DNA from: an uncultured Pelagibacteraceae bacterium
Lineage (GTDB): Bacteria > Pseudomonadota > Alphaproteobacteria > Pelagibacterales > Pelagibacteraceae
Direction of reading: 5' to 3'
Assembly (NCBI GenBank): GCA_902587755.1
Contig: CACIMN010000007.1
Span: 1 to 36,423 of the forward strand
Length of the DNA stretch: 36,423 bases
Positions 1-8,486 of this stretch are shown here, one piece after another. Positions within the stretch are counted from its first letter, which is position 1. Every line of letters starts with the position of its first letter. A program made the position numbers and the translations under genes. Below the pieces are notes generated by a model. The model was not told the origin of the DNA. It saw only the letters and a list, made by a program, of their open reading frames with translations, and searched no databases.

Positions 1-47
1 TACTTCTATTTTCTAAGTTTTCTGTTAATCAGTAATTTAAAATTTTT

Positions 48-716
48 ATGGAAAATTTAACTCTAGTTATTCCTGCAAAAAACGAAAAAGAGTCACTTCC
101 AATTGTTCTTGAAGAGTTAAAAAAATATAAATTACAAAAAATTATAGTATTAGAAAAAACTGATACACAAACAATAAATGCGATTAAAAATTTTAGTTGC
201 AAAATTCTTTATCAGAATAACAAGGGATATGGTGACGCTTTAATTCAGGGAATTAATAGTGTTAGCACAAAATATTTTTCTATTTTTAACGCTGACGGAT
301 CATTTAATCCATCAGAATTAGAAAATATGTACAAAACTATCCAAAAAGATGAAATAAAATTTATATTTGCAAGTAGATACGAGACAGGTTGTAGTAGTGA
401 TGATGATACATTTGTAACTTATTTTGGGAATTTTCTTTTCACAAAATTAGGCAGGATTTTTTTTGGTTTAAAAATAACAGATATTCTCTACACTTTTGTT
501 ATGGGATCAACAGAATCCTTTAAGAATTTAAATATTCAAAATAAAGATTTTACATTTTGTGTTGAGTTGCCTATTAAAGCAAATAAACAGAAAATTCTCA
601 TATCAACAAGCAAATCAAATGAAAGAGCAAGAATTGGTGGTAAAAAAAAGGTTAACGCGTTAAAAGATGGTTTTTTAATACTGATATCTATGCTGAGATT
701 GTTTTTAACTAAATAA
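48..716 (+). CDS. GT2 family glycosyltransferase (DPM1/UgtP-like), atypical Asp motifs
   Basis: A 222-residue cytoplasmic GT-A-type protein. The N-terminus (LTLVIPAKNEKESLPIVL) is the usual opening of family 2 glycosyltransferases related to dolichyl-phosphate mannose synthase, and the middle GYGDALIQGI matches their nucleotide-binding region. Two normally acidic sites are altered. Where the family has a D-D/G-S-x-D-x-T stretch, this protein reads VLEKTDTQT (about 34-42), and the metal-binding DxD reads N81-A-D83. It therefore looks like a divergent or weakly active member. It ends 3 bp before a convergent gene on the other strand. The acceptor and sugar cannot be read from sequence. The fold is fairly sure, activity is not. 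Confidence 0.75.
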   Translation: MENLTLVIPAKNEKESLPIVLEELKKYKLQKIIVLEKTDTQTINAIKNFSCKILYQNNKGYGDALIQGINSVSTKYFSIFNADGSFNPSELENMYKTIQKDEIKFIFASRYETGCSSDDDTFVTYFGNFLFTKLGRIFFGLKITDILYTFVMGSTESFKNLNIQNKDFTFCVELPIKANKQKILISTSKSNERARIGGKKKVNALKDGFLILISMLRLFLTK

Positions 717-719
717 AAT

Positions 720-1724
720 TTATTTATTAAGACTTTTTTTAATCAAAATATATATAATCATATATGATAGAGTGGCTGTTGTTATCAACTTTAATTGAAT
801 GATTGTATTGTAAGGATTTAATGAACCTGAATATAATAAAATTAAATTAAACGTATTAATCAATATTCCAGTAATAATATTAGCTGGCAAATTTTTAAAT
901 TGGTACCTATTCTTTATTAATATAAATATTAATTGGTGCAAATGGTCATTGTCTGGCTTTAAAGCAGATTTTTTTCTTAATAATTTCCTAATGATTGAAA
1001 AAAGATTTTCAAAACAAGGATACCAGAGTAATAATATTATAAAGTATGGTGAAATCTTAAGATTTGCGTTGTAAATTTCAATTAAAATAAAACCTGTAAA
1101 AAAACTTAAAAAATAAGCTCCACTATCACCTAAAAAAAACTGATTAAAGATATTAAAAATCAAAATAACAAAAAAAATATAAATTAAAAAATAAATTTGT
1201 TCGTTTGAAATGTTTATAAAACTGTATAAGTTTAATTTATAAAGTACTAATAATATAATAAATAAATAGCCTAATAATAAGCCGTTTAAACCATCGATAA
1301 AGTTCGACCCATTTACTAATATCATTAAACAAAAGACTGAAAATAGATAACTCCAATATGTGTTTAAAAAAAGTTCGTCAATGTAACTTATTCTTGAGGG
1401 GATAACTTCAGTCTTATTTATAAAAATAAATATTAAAATAATTATAAATTGTATGAAGAATCTTTTTTTTGGTGAGGATAAAATATTTAAGTCCGAACTA
1501 ACACCTAATAAAAAAATTAAAAAAAATACTAAAGAAAAAATTGGATAATCATTGTAAAACAAAAAAACAATTGGAAAAATTAAATAGTAACCTCCTACTA
1601 AAGGAATTTTGGTATTTGCGAATTTTTGATGGTTTAATTGATATTTGCTTGTTAAAAATTTATTTTTTTTTATGAAAATATTAATAACAAAAATTATTAC
1701 TGTATAAAGGATGTAATAAATCAT
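720..1724 (-). CDS. WecA/MraY-type undecaprenyl-phosphate sugar-1-phosphate transferase (GT4-like membrane family)
   Basis: A 334-residue multi-pass membrane protein of the polyprenyl-phosphate N-acetylhexosamine-1-phosphate transferase family. These enzymes transfer a sugar-1-phosphate from a UDP-sugar to undecaprenyl phosphate at the inner membrane and start glycan repeat units. Family motifs are visible: VNGSNFIDGLNGL (137-149, equivalent to NxxNxxDGxDGL), FLGDSGAYF (197-205, with the catalytic Asp about 200), and a cytoplasmic loop with D260-H-L-H263 matching the HIHH loop of WecA. The first cytoplasmic Asp pair, normally DD, reads S77-D78. Its start overlaps the stop of the upstream gene by 4 bp (ATGA), so the two are co-translated. 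The donor sugar is unknown. Confidence 0.85.
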   Translation of the reverse strand: MIYYILYTVIIFVINIFIKKNKFLTSKYQLNHQKFANTKIPLVGGYYLIFPIVFLFYNDYPIFSLVFFLIFLLGVSSDLNILSSPKKRFFIQFIIILIFIFINKTEVIPSRISYIDELFLNTYWSYLFSVFCLMILVNGSNFIDGLNGLLLGYLFIILLVLYKLNLYSFINISNEQIYFLIYIFFVILIFNIFNQFFLGDSGAYFLSFFTGFILIEIYNANLKISPYFIILLLWYPCFENLFSIIRKLLRKKSALKPDNDHLHQLIFILIKNRYQFKNLPANIITGILINTFNLILLYSGSLNPYNTIIQLKLITTATLSYMIIYILIKKSLNK

Positions 1725-2476
1725 TTTTGATAAAATTTTTTTATAATTGAATTTAATGATAGTAGTATTAAATAATAAATTGAAAATATAAAATTCATTT
1801 TCATAAATTTATTATATACTCTAAATCCATCTTTAAGCTTTTGTATAATTGAAGATGAAAGTGAATTATCTAGCTTTCTCCATTTTGATAATTTTTTATT
1901 TATTGCATAAATATGTTTATTTTTATTTAGTAAATTTAACCAAAATACAAAATCTTCCTTAGTTTTGATATTAGGAAATACATCATTTTTTTTTAAAATG
2001 GATTTTTTAATTATTACAGTCGACAATCCAATATCACATGATTTTAATAACGATCTTAAGTTCTTAAAGTCCCTTGCGTTTCTATGTCCTATTATTTGAC
2101 TGTATTTATCAATGATCTCATACGAAGTATGTGTGATATCAAACTTATTTAGTTTCATAATCTCTAATTGTTTCTCTATTTTTTTTGATTTCCATAAATC
2201 ATCAGCATCTAAAAAAGAAATATATTTTCCTTTAGCATGTTTAATTCCTTTGTTTCTAGATAAACCAGCTCCTAAATTTTTTTTATTTATTAACAACCTG
2301 ACTCTTTTGTCTTTTTTGACTAAATTTTTAATATAATTTAAGTCTACTAAAGAAGTTTCATCATAAACGATTAGTACCTCAATTTTTTTATATGATTGAT
2401 TAGTTGCTGATTTTAATGTCTTAGCTATATACTTTTTTTTTTTAAAATAAGGTATAATAACTGTAATCAAATCCAT
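1721..2476 (-). CDS. GT2 family glycosyltransferase
   Basis: A 251-residue family 2 glycosyltransferase. The N-terminal strand LITVIIPYFKKKKYIAKTLK, the LGAGLSRNKGIKHAKGKYI segment and the metal-binding motif FLDADDLW (DAD) are all in standard order. C-terminal signatures include a KTKEDFVFWLNLL stretch that matches the catalytic-base region (ED) of this family and the following W-R. A hydrophobic stretch near the C-terminus (FIFSIYYLILLSLN) may attach it to the membrane. It lies upstream of, and overlaps by 4 bp, the polyprenyl-phosphate sugar-1-P transferase, so it probably adds a sugar to the lipid-linked product. Sugar specificity is not predictable. Confidence 0.88.
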   Translation of the reverse strand: MDLITVIIPYFKKKKYIAKTLKSATNQSYKKIEVLIVYDETSLVDLNYIKNLVKKDKRVRLLINKKNLGAGLSRNKGIKHAKGKYISFLDADDLWKSKKIEKQLEIMKLNKFDITHTSYEIIDKYSQIIGHRNARDFKNLRSLLKSCDIGLSTVIIKKSILKKNDVFPNIKTKEDFVFWLNLLNKNKHIYAINKKLSKWRKLDNSLSSSIIQKLKDGFRVYNKFMKMNFIFSIYYLILLSLNSIIKKFYQK

Positions 2477-2506
2477 TAAAATATTAATAATTTTTATTTA
2501 TATTTT

Positions 2507-3319
2507 TTAAACAAGAAATATATTTTTACTAGATCCAGTTACTATTGCATCTGAAAAGTCTTGGATATTATGTATTTCTTTTTTTGAAGAAACCTCAAAG
2601 TACTTATAATCAAATTGTTTAAAAAAATTAAATAAATCAGAGGATTTATATCCATTCTCAGGATATAAATAAGGTGCAAGCTCCATAACAATTTTTGGTT
2701 TAAATTTATTTAAAAAATTTAAACCACTCTCAAACACAAAAAATTCATTTCCATCAACATCACACTTAATAATAGCTTGTTGAATATTATTTCTTTCAAC
2801 TAATTCATCTAATTTAATTACTTCGCAATTCTCTAAAGATTTCTTTACTCCTAAATGTTGTGAATGTTTTTTATCTTTTGAATTAAGCTCCCAACTTGTA
2901 TAAACAGTATCAGGCTTACTTTTCTTAGATGTTATGAATCCTTGAATTGGAATTATTTGTTTTTTAATATTTGGATTTAAATCAATATTTTTTAAGAGTT
3001 TAGAAAATGAGTAATTAGTGGGTTCAATTGCATATATTTTCGAATTTATAAATTCTTTAGCTAAATATAAAGTATGCACACCATTATTGGCTCCAATGTC
3101 AATATAATCATATTTATCTTTTTCAGCTAACAACTTTATGGTAAAAAAAATTGAAGGCTCAAATCTTCCACTAAGATAAATTGATAAATCAATTGCTTCA
3201 TTTAAATCTAAATTCCATATCAAATCATTTCGTTTTATACGCACATTTCTTTTTCTTAAAAAAAAAATTATTAAACTAGATATAATTTTTGCAATATTTA
3301 TTTTTAATGATGTTCTCAC
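2507..3319 (-). CDS. FkbM family SAM-dependent methyltransferase
   Basis: A 270-residue class I methyltransferase of the FkbM type, a family that commonly O-methylates sugars in glycan clusters. The SAM-binding glycine loop is YIDIGANNGVHTLYLA (about 73-87). It is followed by the acidic YAIEP at the end of strand beta-2. The family hallmark KCDVDGNEFFVFESG lies about 185-199. The N-terminal 25 residues contain a hydrophobic stretch (IAKIISSLIIFF) that could be a membrane anchor. It sits between two glycosyltransferase genes on the same strand with gaps of 30 bp or less (4 bp on the upstream side), so it is probably in the same transcript. It likely methylates a residue of the glycan built by its neighbours. 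Confidence 0.85.
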   Translation of the reverse strand: MRTSLKINIAKIISSLIIFFLRKRNVRIKRNDLIWNLDLNEAIDLSIYLSGRFEPSIFFTIKLLAEKDKYDYIDIGANNGVHTLYLAKEFINSKIYAIEPTNYSFSKLLKNIDLNPNIKKQIIPIQGFITSKKSKPDTVYTSWELNSKDKKHSQHLGVKKSLENCEVIKLDELVERNNIQQAIIKCDVDGNEFFVFESGLNFLNKFKPKIVMELAPYLYPENGYKSSDLFNFFKQFDYKYFEVSSKKEIHNIQDFSDAIVTGSSKNIFLV

Positions 3320-3323
3320 AAAG

Positions 3324-4472
3324 TTAATGAAGTAGTTTTTTAAGTTGGATTTGATGTCTAAACATAGTAAATTTAATTGAATTTTTCTTTGCTCTGATTT
3401 TTTTTTCCAAAATATTTTTCTTATTTTCCTCCATTAACAAAATAAATGAATTAAATAGGTCTTTTTCTTGATTATTATTAAATAAAAACCCCGCTTTTCC
3501 GTTTTCCAAAAATTCTTTTGGACCATTTTTGCAATCACTTGATATTATCAGTGAATTTGACAAGGCAGCTTCAACAATTACAAAACCTACTTCTTCCCAT
3601 AAAGAAGATAATACAAAAACTTTAGCTTTTTTCATATAATAATAAACATTATTTGTGTGACCAATTAAAAACACACTATTACTTAAATTTAAACGATTAA
3701 TTAAATTTTCTATTTTTTCTTTTAACTCACCTTCACCTACGATTAAAAGTTTTTGATCAGGATATCTATTAACTATTTTTTTAAATTCATTTAAGAGATA
3801 AAAATAATTTTTTTGTTTTGTAAGTCTACCAACAGATAGAATGAAACTATCTGGAATTTTAAATGGTGGCATAAATTCTTTATTTTTTATTTTTGAATTA
3901 AAATCTTTTATATTTAAGATAGCATCATAAAGTATTGTGATCTTATTTTCTTGAAAAATTTTTTTTTTTTTTAAATCATTCATTAATTCAGAAGTTGGAC
4001 AAGTTATCGTTGATATTTTTTTTTTTGATAAACTCCAAAATTTTGTTCTTATAAAATTTAATTTTGGGTATCCTGAAATTCTTAAAATTAATTTTGTATT
4101 AAATGAAAATAAATTAAATAATAAAAGCGGTAAAGATGTTATTAGATGAGTAATTAAAAAATCAGGTTTATTTTTTTTTAATAAAATATACAGGGGTATA
4201 AAGGATATTAAAAAAATTAAAATATATGAAAACCTACTTTGAAAATATCCATATTTTGGTAGAAATTTTTTAAAATTAAAACTTAAATTAACTACTTTGA
4301 TACCGTTATCATTAAGATATTTTTTATATTCTGTCCATTCACCAAACACATTCAACAAAATAACTTCATAATCTATATTGTATTTTGAAAGTGCTATTGA
4401 TGAATTTAAAGTTGATTTAATTGTTCCAACATGGGTTAAGCAAGGAGACCAATAGTAAACAGTTTTTTTCAT
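3324..4472 (-). CDS. GT4 family glycosyltransferase (GT-B fold)
   Basis: A GT-B glycosyltransferase, 382 residues from the preferred ATG at 4472. The frame is open to an ATG at 4520, but the extra 16 residues resemble non-family sequence and would bring the start within 8 bp of the divergent gene. The methionine before KKTVYYWSPCLTHVGTIKS gives a typical GT4 N-terminus. The C-terminal Rossmann domain has the family motifs FILSVGRLTKQKNYFYLL, the KLLIVGEGEL strand, and the retaining-enzyme EX7E region (LSSLWEEVGFVIVEAALSN) followed by DCKNGPKEFLENGKAGFLF. It carries a 14-base A run (3959-3972 on the complement) coding for four lysines. It is first of four minus-strand genes and transfers an unknown sugar from a nucleotide donor. 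Confidence 0.88.
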   Translation of the reverse strand: MKKTVYYWSPCLTHVGTIKSTLNSSIALSKYNIDYEVILLNVFGEWTEYKKYLNDNGIKVVNLSFNFKKFLPKYGYFQSRFSYILIFLISFIPLYILLKKNKPDFLITHLITSLPLLLFNLFSFNTKLILRISGYPKLNFIRTKFWSLSKKKISTITCPTSELMNDLKKKKIFQENKITILYDAILNIKDFNSKIKNKEFMPPFKIPDSFILSVGRLTKQKNYFYLLNEFKKIVNRYPDQKLLIVGEGELKEKIENLINRLNLSNSVFLIGHTNNVYYYMKKAKVFVLSSLWEEVGFVIVEAALSNSLIISSDCKNGPKEFLENGKAGFLFNNNQEKDLFNSFILLMEENKKNILEKKIRAKKNSIKFTMFRHQIQLKKLLH

Positions 4473-4528
4473 ATTATTTATTGTATTTCTATAATAAAGA
4501 ATTAAGTTAACCTCAATCACTTATTTCA

Positions 4529-5464
4529 ATGATACTAGTTACCGGATGTGCAGGATATATAGGATCTCAATTATGCCACAAATTAAAAAAAGAAAAAATT
4601 AATTTTATTGGTATAGACAATTTACAATATTCAAGCAAAAAAAACATAATTAAAAATTATTTTTATAAGATCGATATTTCAAATTCTAAAGTTGAAAATT
4701 TAATTAAAAAGAAGAAAATAAATTCAGTTATTCATTGTGCTGCTTTTTCATACGTTAATGATGGAGAAGAGAATAAAGAAAAATATTTTAATAACAATGT
4801 ACTTAAAACAAAAAAATTTATTAATATCTGTAAAAAACATTCAATTAAAAATTTTATTTTTTTATCTTCATCAAACGTCTACAAAGATGGCAAGTCAATC
4901 TTCAATGAAAATGATTTAAAAAAACCAAAAAATTTATACGGAAAAAATAAGCTTGAAATTGAAAAATATTTAAAAAAAATAAGATTTGATAACCTCATAA
5001 TTTTAAGGTTATTTAATATAGTTGGATTAATTAAAAAATTTTATATATTCAATTTCAAAAAAATTAATTACCAACGTTTATTTTTTAGAATTCTTGATCG
5101 TTCTAACTTGCCACAACTACGATATTATAAAAAAAAAGAAAAAATATTTTTTCCAAAAAGAGACTTTATAGACATTAACGATCTTACTGATTTAATTTTA
5201 TTAATCTTGAATAAATTAAAAACTAGAAAAATTAATAAAACTTTTAACGTTGGCAGTGGAAAAGCAATTTCTATATATTTTATTTCAAAACTATTTAAGA
5301 AATATAATAAAAAAATTGTATTTTCTAAGCCGTCATTAATTACAAAAAAAGAATTAATAATTACTCGTGCAAATATTAAAAATGTTAAAAAATATTTTAA
5401 ATGGTTACCAAAAAGAAATATAGAATACTCAATTTTAGCGACCTTAAAATATGGTAGACTTTAA
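4529..5464 (+). CDS. NAD(P)-dependent sugar epimerase/dehydratase (extended SDR)
   Basis: A 311-residue extended short-chain dehydrogenase acting on nucleotide sugars in the cytoplasm. The Rossmann glycine motif VTGCAGYIGS (4-13) binds NAD(P), and ID30 at the end of beta-2 suggests NAD. The catalytic triad is visible as SSSN (113-116) plus Y137-G-K-N-K141. The C-terminal half has FNVGSGKAIS, typical of GalE-like epimerases and dehydratases. Substrate cannot be assigned from motifs, and GalE-type 4-epimerase or a related reductase/dehydratase are the likely options. It is a lone plus-strand gene between divergent and convergent neighbours. Confidence 0.85.
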   Translation: MILVTGCAGYIGSQLCHKLKKEKINFIGIDNLQYSSKKNIIKNYFYKIDISNSKVENLIKKKKINSVIHCAAFSYVNDGEENKEKYFNNNVLKTKKFINICKKHSIKNFIFLSSSNVYKDGKSIFNENDLKKPKNLYGKNKLEIEKYLKKIRFDNLIILRLFNIVGLIKKFYIFNFKKINYQRLFFRILDRSNLPQLRYYKKKEKIFFPKRDFIDINDLTDLILLILNKLKTRKINKTFNVGSGKAISIYFISKLFKKYNKKIVFSKPSLITKKELIITRANIKNVKKYFKWLPKRNIEYSILATLKYGRL

Positions 5465-5490
5465 ACTAATTTAGATTTTCTCAATACTAA

Positions 5491-6477
5491 CTATTTATAT
5501 TTAACTTTTCTAAAATATAGATGATCTTTATTTTTAAATTTTTTGTACCAAATTAAAGTTTTTTGGATCCCATCTTCTAAACTTGTAAATTTGTTAAACT
5601 TAAGTGTTTTTTTAATTAGTTTGTTACAACCATAAGTTTTTATCATTTCACCTTTTCTATAAGGCCTTAATAAGATTTTTGGTTTATAATTTATATTTGC
5701 ATTAATAATATCAATTAATTTTTTTACTTTTACGGGTTTAGAAGAACAAATATTAAAAATATTGTATTTTAACTTTTCAATTTTTAGAAATTTTGACAAA
5801 ATCTTAACTAAATCAGCTACATAAGTAAAGTCTCTAACATAATTTCCATTGTTATATAAAAAAAAATCTTCCTCATTAGATATTTTGTTCATATAAGTTA
5901 TAAAAATCATATCTGGTCTTGCATAAGGGCCATATACTGTAAATGGTCTAAAAATTTTTAAATCAACATTACTATTTTTGAAGAATTTCAATAATATTTT
6001 TTCACATTCTTTTTTAGTTTTGGCATAAATGTTTATTGGTTTTAATTTGCTATTTTCCTTAATTGGAAATTTTTCTTTGTCACCATAAACCGAACTGGAA
6101 GATGTAAAATAAAATTTTTTAACTTTATATTTAAGAGACACATCAATTAAATTTTTTGTAGCCGAAATATTATTAGTTATGTAAGTTTTAGGATTTTTAA
6201 ATGAATACATTATACCAGGCTGCGATGCTAAATGATATACTATTGATGGCTTCCATTTTTTAAAAATAGATATTAAATTTTTTTTTTTTTTTAAATCAAT
6301 TTTCAAAAATTTAAAATTTTTCTTTTTTTTAATTAAATTTAATCTTTGACTTTTGTACTTAGGAGAATAATAATTGTTTAAATTATCTAATCCAATTATT
6401 TGGTGTTTTTTTTTGGATAATTCAGTTGCTAGGTGAAAACCTATAAAGCCAGCAACACCTGTTATTAAAATTCTCAT
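5491..6477 (-). CDS. UDP-glucuronate 4-epimerase-like NAD-dependent epimerase
   Basis: A 328-residue extended SDR enzyme. The glycine motif is ITGVAGFIGFHLA (5-17). LDNLNNYYSPKYKSQRL just after beta-2 is the signature of the UDP-glucuronate 4-epimerase (CapI/LspL/GAE) subgroup. The catalytic residues are SSSSVYG (126-132) with Y151-AKT-K155, and RPFTVYGPYARPDM follows as in that subgroup. The expected reaction is interconversion of UDP-glucuronate and UDP-galacturonate, supplying an acidic sugar. A 15-base A run (6278-6292 on the complement) codes for four lysines near residue 64. The gene is alone on its strand, convergent with the preceding epimerase gene and divergent from the GT4 gene at 6661. 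Subgroup assignment is good, substrate is inferred. Confidence 0.8.
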   Translation of the reverse strand: MRILITGVAGFIGFHLATELSKKKHQIIGLDNLNNYYSPKYKSQRLNLIKKKKNFKFLKIDLKKKKNLISIFKKWKPSIVYHLASQPGIMYSFKNPKTYITNNISATKNLIDVSLKYKVKKFYFTSSSSVYGDKEKFPIKENSKLKPINIYAKTKKECEKILLKFFKNSNVDLKIFRPFTVYGPYARPDMIFITYMNKISNEEDFFLYNNGNYVRDFTYVADLVKILSKFLKIEKLKYNIFNICSSKPVKVKKLIDIINANINYKPKILLRPYRKGEMIKTYGCNKLIKKTLKFNKFTSLEDGIQKTLIWYKKFKNKDHLYFRKVKYK

Positions 6478-6660
6478 AGTTTAGTTTATTATTAGTTAGC
6501 TTTAATCAATAAGATTATATTCGAGTTTTTAATTACATTAATCGTTTTTTCAATAATTTTCTTTTTTTATGTATGAGGTATGATTAACTTGATTTATTCA
6601 ATAAATTTTAAAAATAATAATCAAATAATAAATTATTTACATATTGATTATAATTAAAAT
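6478..6660. promoter_or_regulatory. Divergent intergenic region with two possible -10 elements
   Basis: This is the longest gap in the window, lying between two divergently transcribed genes, so it should carry promoters for both. A perfect TATAAT on the complement at 6519-6514 could serve the epimerase gene, with only a weak -35 (TTAATG, 16 bp away). A TATAAT at 6649-6654 lies 6 bp before the ATG of the GT4 gene, which would imply a leaderless or nearly leaderless transcript. In DNA this AT-rich such hexamers arise by chance, so both are weak calls. Confidence 0.3.
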
Positions 6661-7752
6661 ATGAAAAAAAAATTAATTATTTTTATTCCCTCAATAGAGG
6701 GTGGTGGTGTAGAGAAGAATATGTTTATTGTTTCAAACTACCTTTCACAAAAGTTTAAGTTAAGTGTTATTACTATTTCAAAAAAATTTAAAAACAAATT
6801 TTCAAATAAAGTAAATTTAATAAGCTTAAAATCAAACAAATGGGATAAAAAATCTAGAAGATTTAAATATTTTTTATCAATTATTTTACTTATTAAAGAA
6901 ATATTAAAGGATAAAAATTTGATTGTATTTGCATTTCAGGCAAACATATATTGCATTATTTTGTGTAAAGTTTTTAACGTTAAAGTAATTGTTAGATCTA
7001 ATTCTGCTCCAATTGGATGGACAAAAAATCCTTTAAAAAAGATTATATTCAAATTTTTCATACGTAAAGCTGATAAAATTATGGTGAATAGTTTTGAATT
7101 TAAAAAAGATTTAAAAGATGAATTTAATGTTAACTCAACATGTATATATAATCCTTTGGATTTAAAAAACATCATTAAAAAATCTAAACAAAAGTCAAAA
7201 ACTTTCTTTAAAAGTAAAAAAAGTTTAAGAATACTAAATATTGGCAGATTCACTGAACAAAAAGATCAAGAAACTTTAGTTAAGTCACTAAATTTAATTA
7301 AACCAATTATAAATTTTGAAGCAATAATTGCTGGAAAAGGAATTTTAAAATCAAATTTAAAAAAAAATATTAATAATTTAAAATTATCTAATAATGTAAA
7401 AATAATTAATTTTTTAAAAAACCCTTATCCTTTAATCAAGCAAACAGAATTATTTATTTTATCATCAAGGTATGAGGGTCTTCCAAATGTTTTATTGGAA
7501 AGTTTGGTTTTAAAAAAATTTATAATTTCAAGCAATTGCAGAACTGGTCCAAAAGAAATATTATTAAATGGAAAAGGAGGATTATTATTTAAAGTAGGAG
7601 ATTATAGAGATTTATCCAAAAAAATTATTTATTATCATAAGAATAAATATAAATGCAGAAAATTACTAAAATACTCATTTGGTAAATTAAATAGGTTTAA
7701 TTATAAAGAAAATTTAAAAAAATATCTCAACCTAGTTACTTCAATAAATTAA
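6661..7752 (+). CDS. GT4 family glycosyltransferase
   Basis: A 363-residue retaining GT-B enzyme. The N-terminus IFIPSIEGGGVEKNMF is the classic opening of GT4 enzymes of O-antigen and capsule clusters. The donor-binding domain has ILNIGRFTEQKDQETLVKS and then the EX7E motif in SSRYEGLPNVLLESL. This is followed by SSNCRTGPKEILLNGKGGLLF, a stretch shared with the GT4 protein encoded at 3324-4472, so the two may be related and use similar donors. It heads a run of four plus-strand genes. Acceptor and sugar are unknown. Confidence 0.9.
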   Translation: MKKKLIIFIPSIEGGGVEKNMFIVSNYLSQKFKLSVITISKKFKNKFSNKVNLISLKSNKWDKKSRRFKYFLSIILLIKEILKDKNLIVFAFQANIYCIILCKVFNVKVIVRSNSAPIGWTKNPLKKIIFKFFIRKADKIMVNSFEFKKDLKDEFNVNSTCIYNPLDLKNIIKKSKQKSKTFFKSKKSLRILNIGRFTEQKDQETLVKSLNLIKPIINFEAIIAGKGILKSNLKKNINNLKLSNNVKIINFLKNPYPLIKQTELFILSSRYEGLPNVLLESLVLKKFIISSNCRTGPKEILLNGKGGLLFKVGDYRDLSKKIIYYHKNKYKCRKLLKYSFGKLNRFNYKENLKKYLNLVTSIN

Positions 7753-7777
7753 AATCTTTGGTATATAAAATTTAATA

Positions 7778-8440
7778 ATGAGCAATATTTTAGAATTTTT
7801 TAAAAATTTTTCCCTAAAATCAAGACATCATAGTAAATTAATAAATTTTCTTTTGCCTGAACTAAAAAAAATTTCAAAAGTAAATATTCTGGAATTTGGG
7901 GTCAGCGAGAAAGCAATGTCGACCGAATTATTTTTAAAACATTCTGAACTAAATCAGTGTAAAGTTTTTTCTATTGATAATATTGATTATAAATCAAAAT
8001 TTAATAACCAAAATTGGGAATTTATTTTAAGTAGAGATGATAATTTTGAATTCTTAAAAAGTAAGCTTCCAAATAAATTTAATCTTATCCTTCTTGACAC
8101 AATACATGAAGCAAATCATGTAGAAAAAATATTTTATCAATACTATGATTTGTTAGAAATCAATTGTTATTTCTTCATTGATGATACAAGTTGGATACCT
8201 TATGCAAAAGGTTCTGAAAAAGATAGATTTTATGGAGAAATCAACAATCAAGAAACATTTGAAACCCTACTCGAGATTTATTATGCGAATAGAGACAATT
8301 TTGAAATAGAATTTACTTTCCAAGGAACAGGTATGTGCAAAATACTTAAAAAAAATAACAATAAGCTAAACAAAAAAATAAAAATAAAATCTAGAAAAAA
8401 CAGTTTTAAAAATATTATTAGAAAATTCTTAAAGAATTAA
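7778..8440 (+). CDS. Class I SAM-dependent methyltransferase-like protein
   Basis: A 220-residue protein with the layout of a class I methyltransferase. It has a glycine-poor motif I (NILEFGVSEKAMSTEL, about 35-50), an acidic end of beta-2 (VFSIDNID) and LILLDTIHEANHV where Methyltransf_24-type enzymes have an F/L-x-DG-x-H segment. YFFIDDTSW supplies a further acidic pair. The usual GxGxG is reduced to GVSEKA, so SAM binding is plausible but unproven. The C-terminus is a lysine/asparagine-rich tail. It lies 25 bp after a GT4 gene and 46 bp before the radical SAM gene, probably in one transcript. A role modifying a sugar or small precursor is inferred. Confidence 0.65.
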   Translation: MSNILEFFKNFSLKSRHHSKLINFLLPELKKISKVNILEFGVSEKAMSTELFLKHSELNQCKVFSIDNIDYKSKFNNQNWEFILSRDDNFEFLKSKLPNKFNLILLDTIHEANHVEKIFYQYYDLLEINCYFFIDDTSWIPYAKGSEKDRFYGEINNQETFETLLEIYYANRDNFEIEFTFQGTGMCKILKKNNNKLNKKIKIKSRKNSFKNIIRKFLKN

Positions 8441-8486
8441 ATGTAATTTTTTAAAAAATTGTTTAAAATAATCACTTTTTAATTAT

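Noticed and set aside
1..60. Possible C-terminal end of an upstream gene in a frame open from base 1 to a stop at 58-60 (hydrophobic residues).
   Set aside because: At most 19 codons are visible, another frame also stops nearby (33-35), and nothing distinguishes coding from chance.
2112..2336. Plus-strand 74-codon frame inside the GT2 gene on the minus strand.
   Set aside because: It is the antisense shadow of a well-supported glycosyltransferase gene and shows no family motif.
8445..8460. Perfect 16-bp palindrome AATTTTTTAAAAAATT as a terminator.
   Set aside because: It is pure A/T with no real loop. Such palindromes are expected often in this composition.
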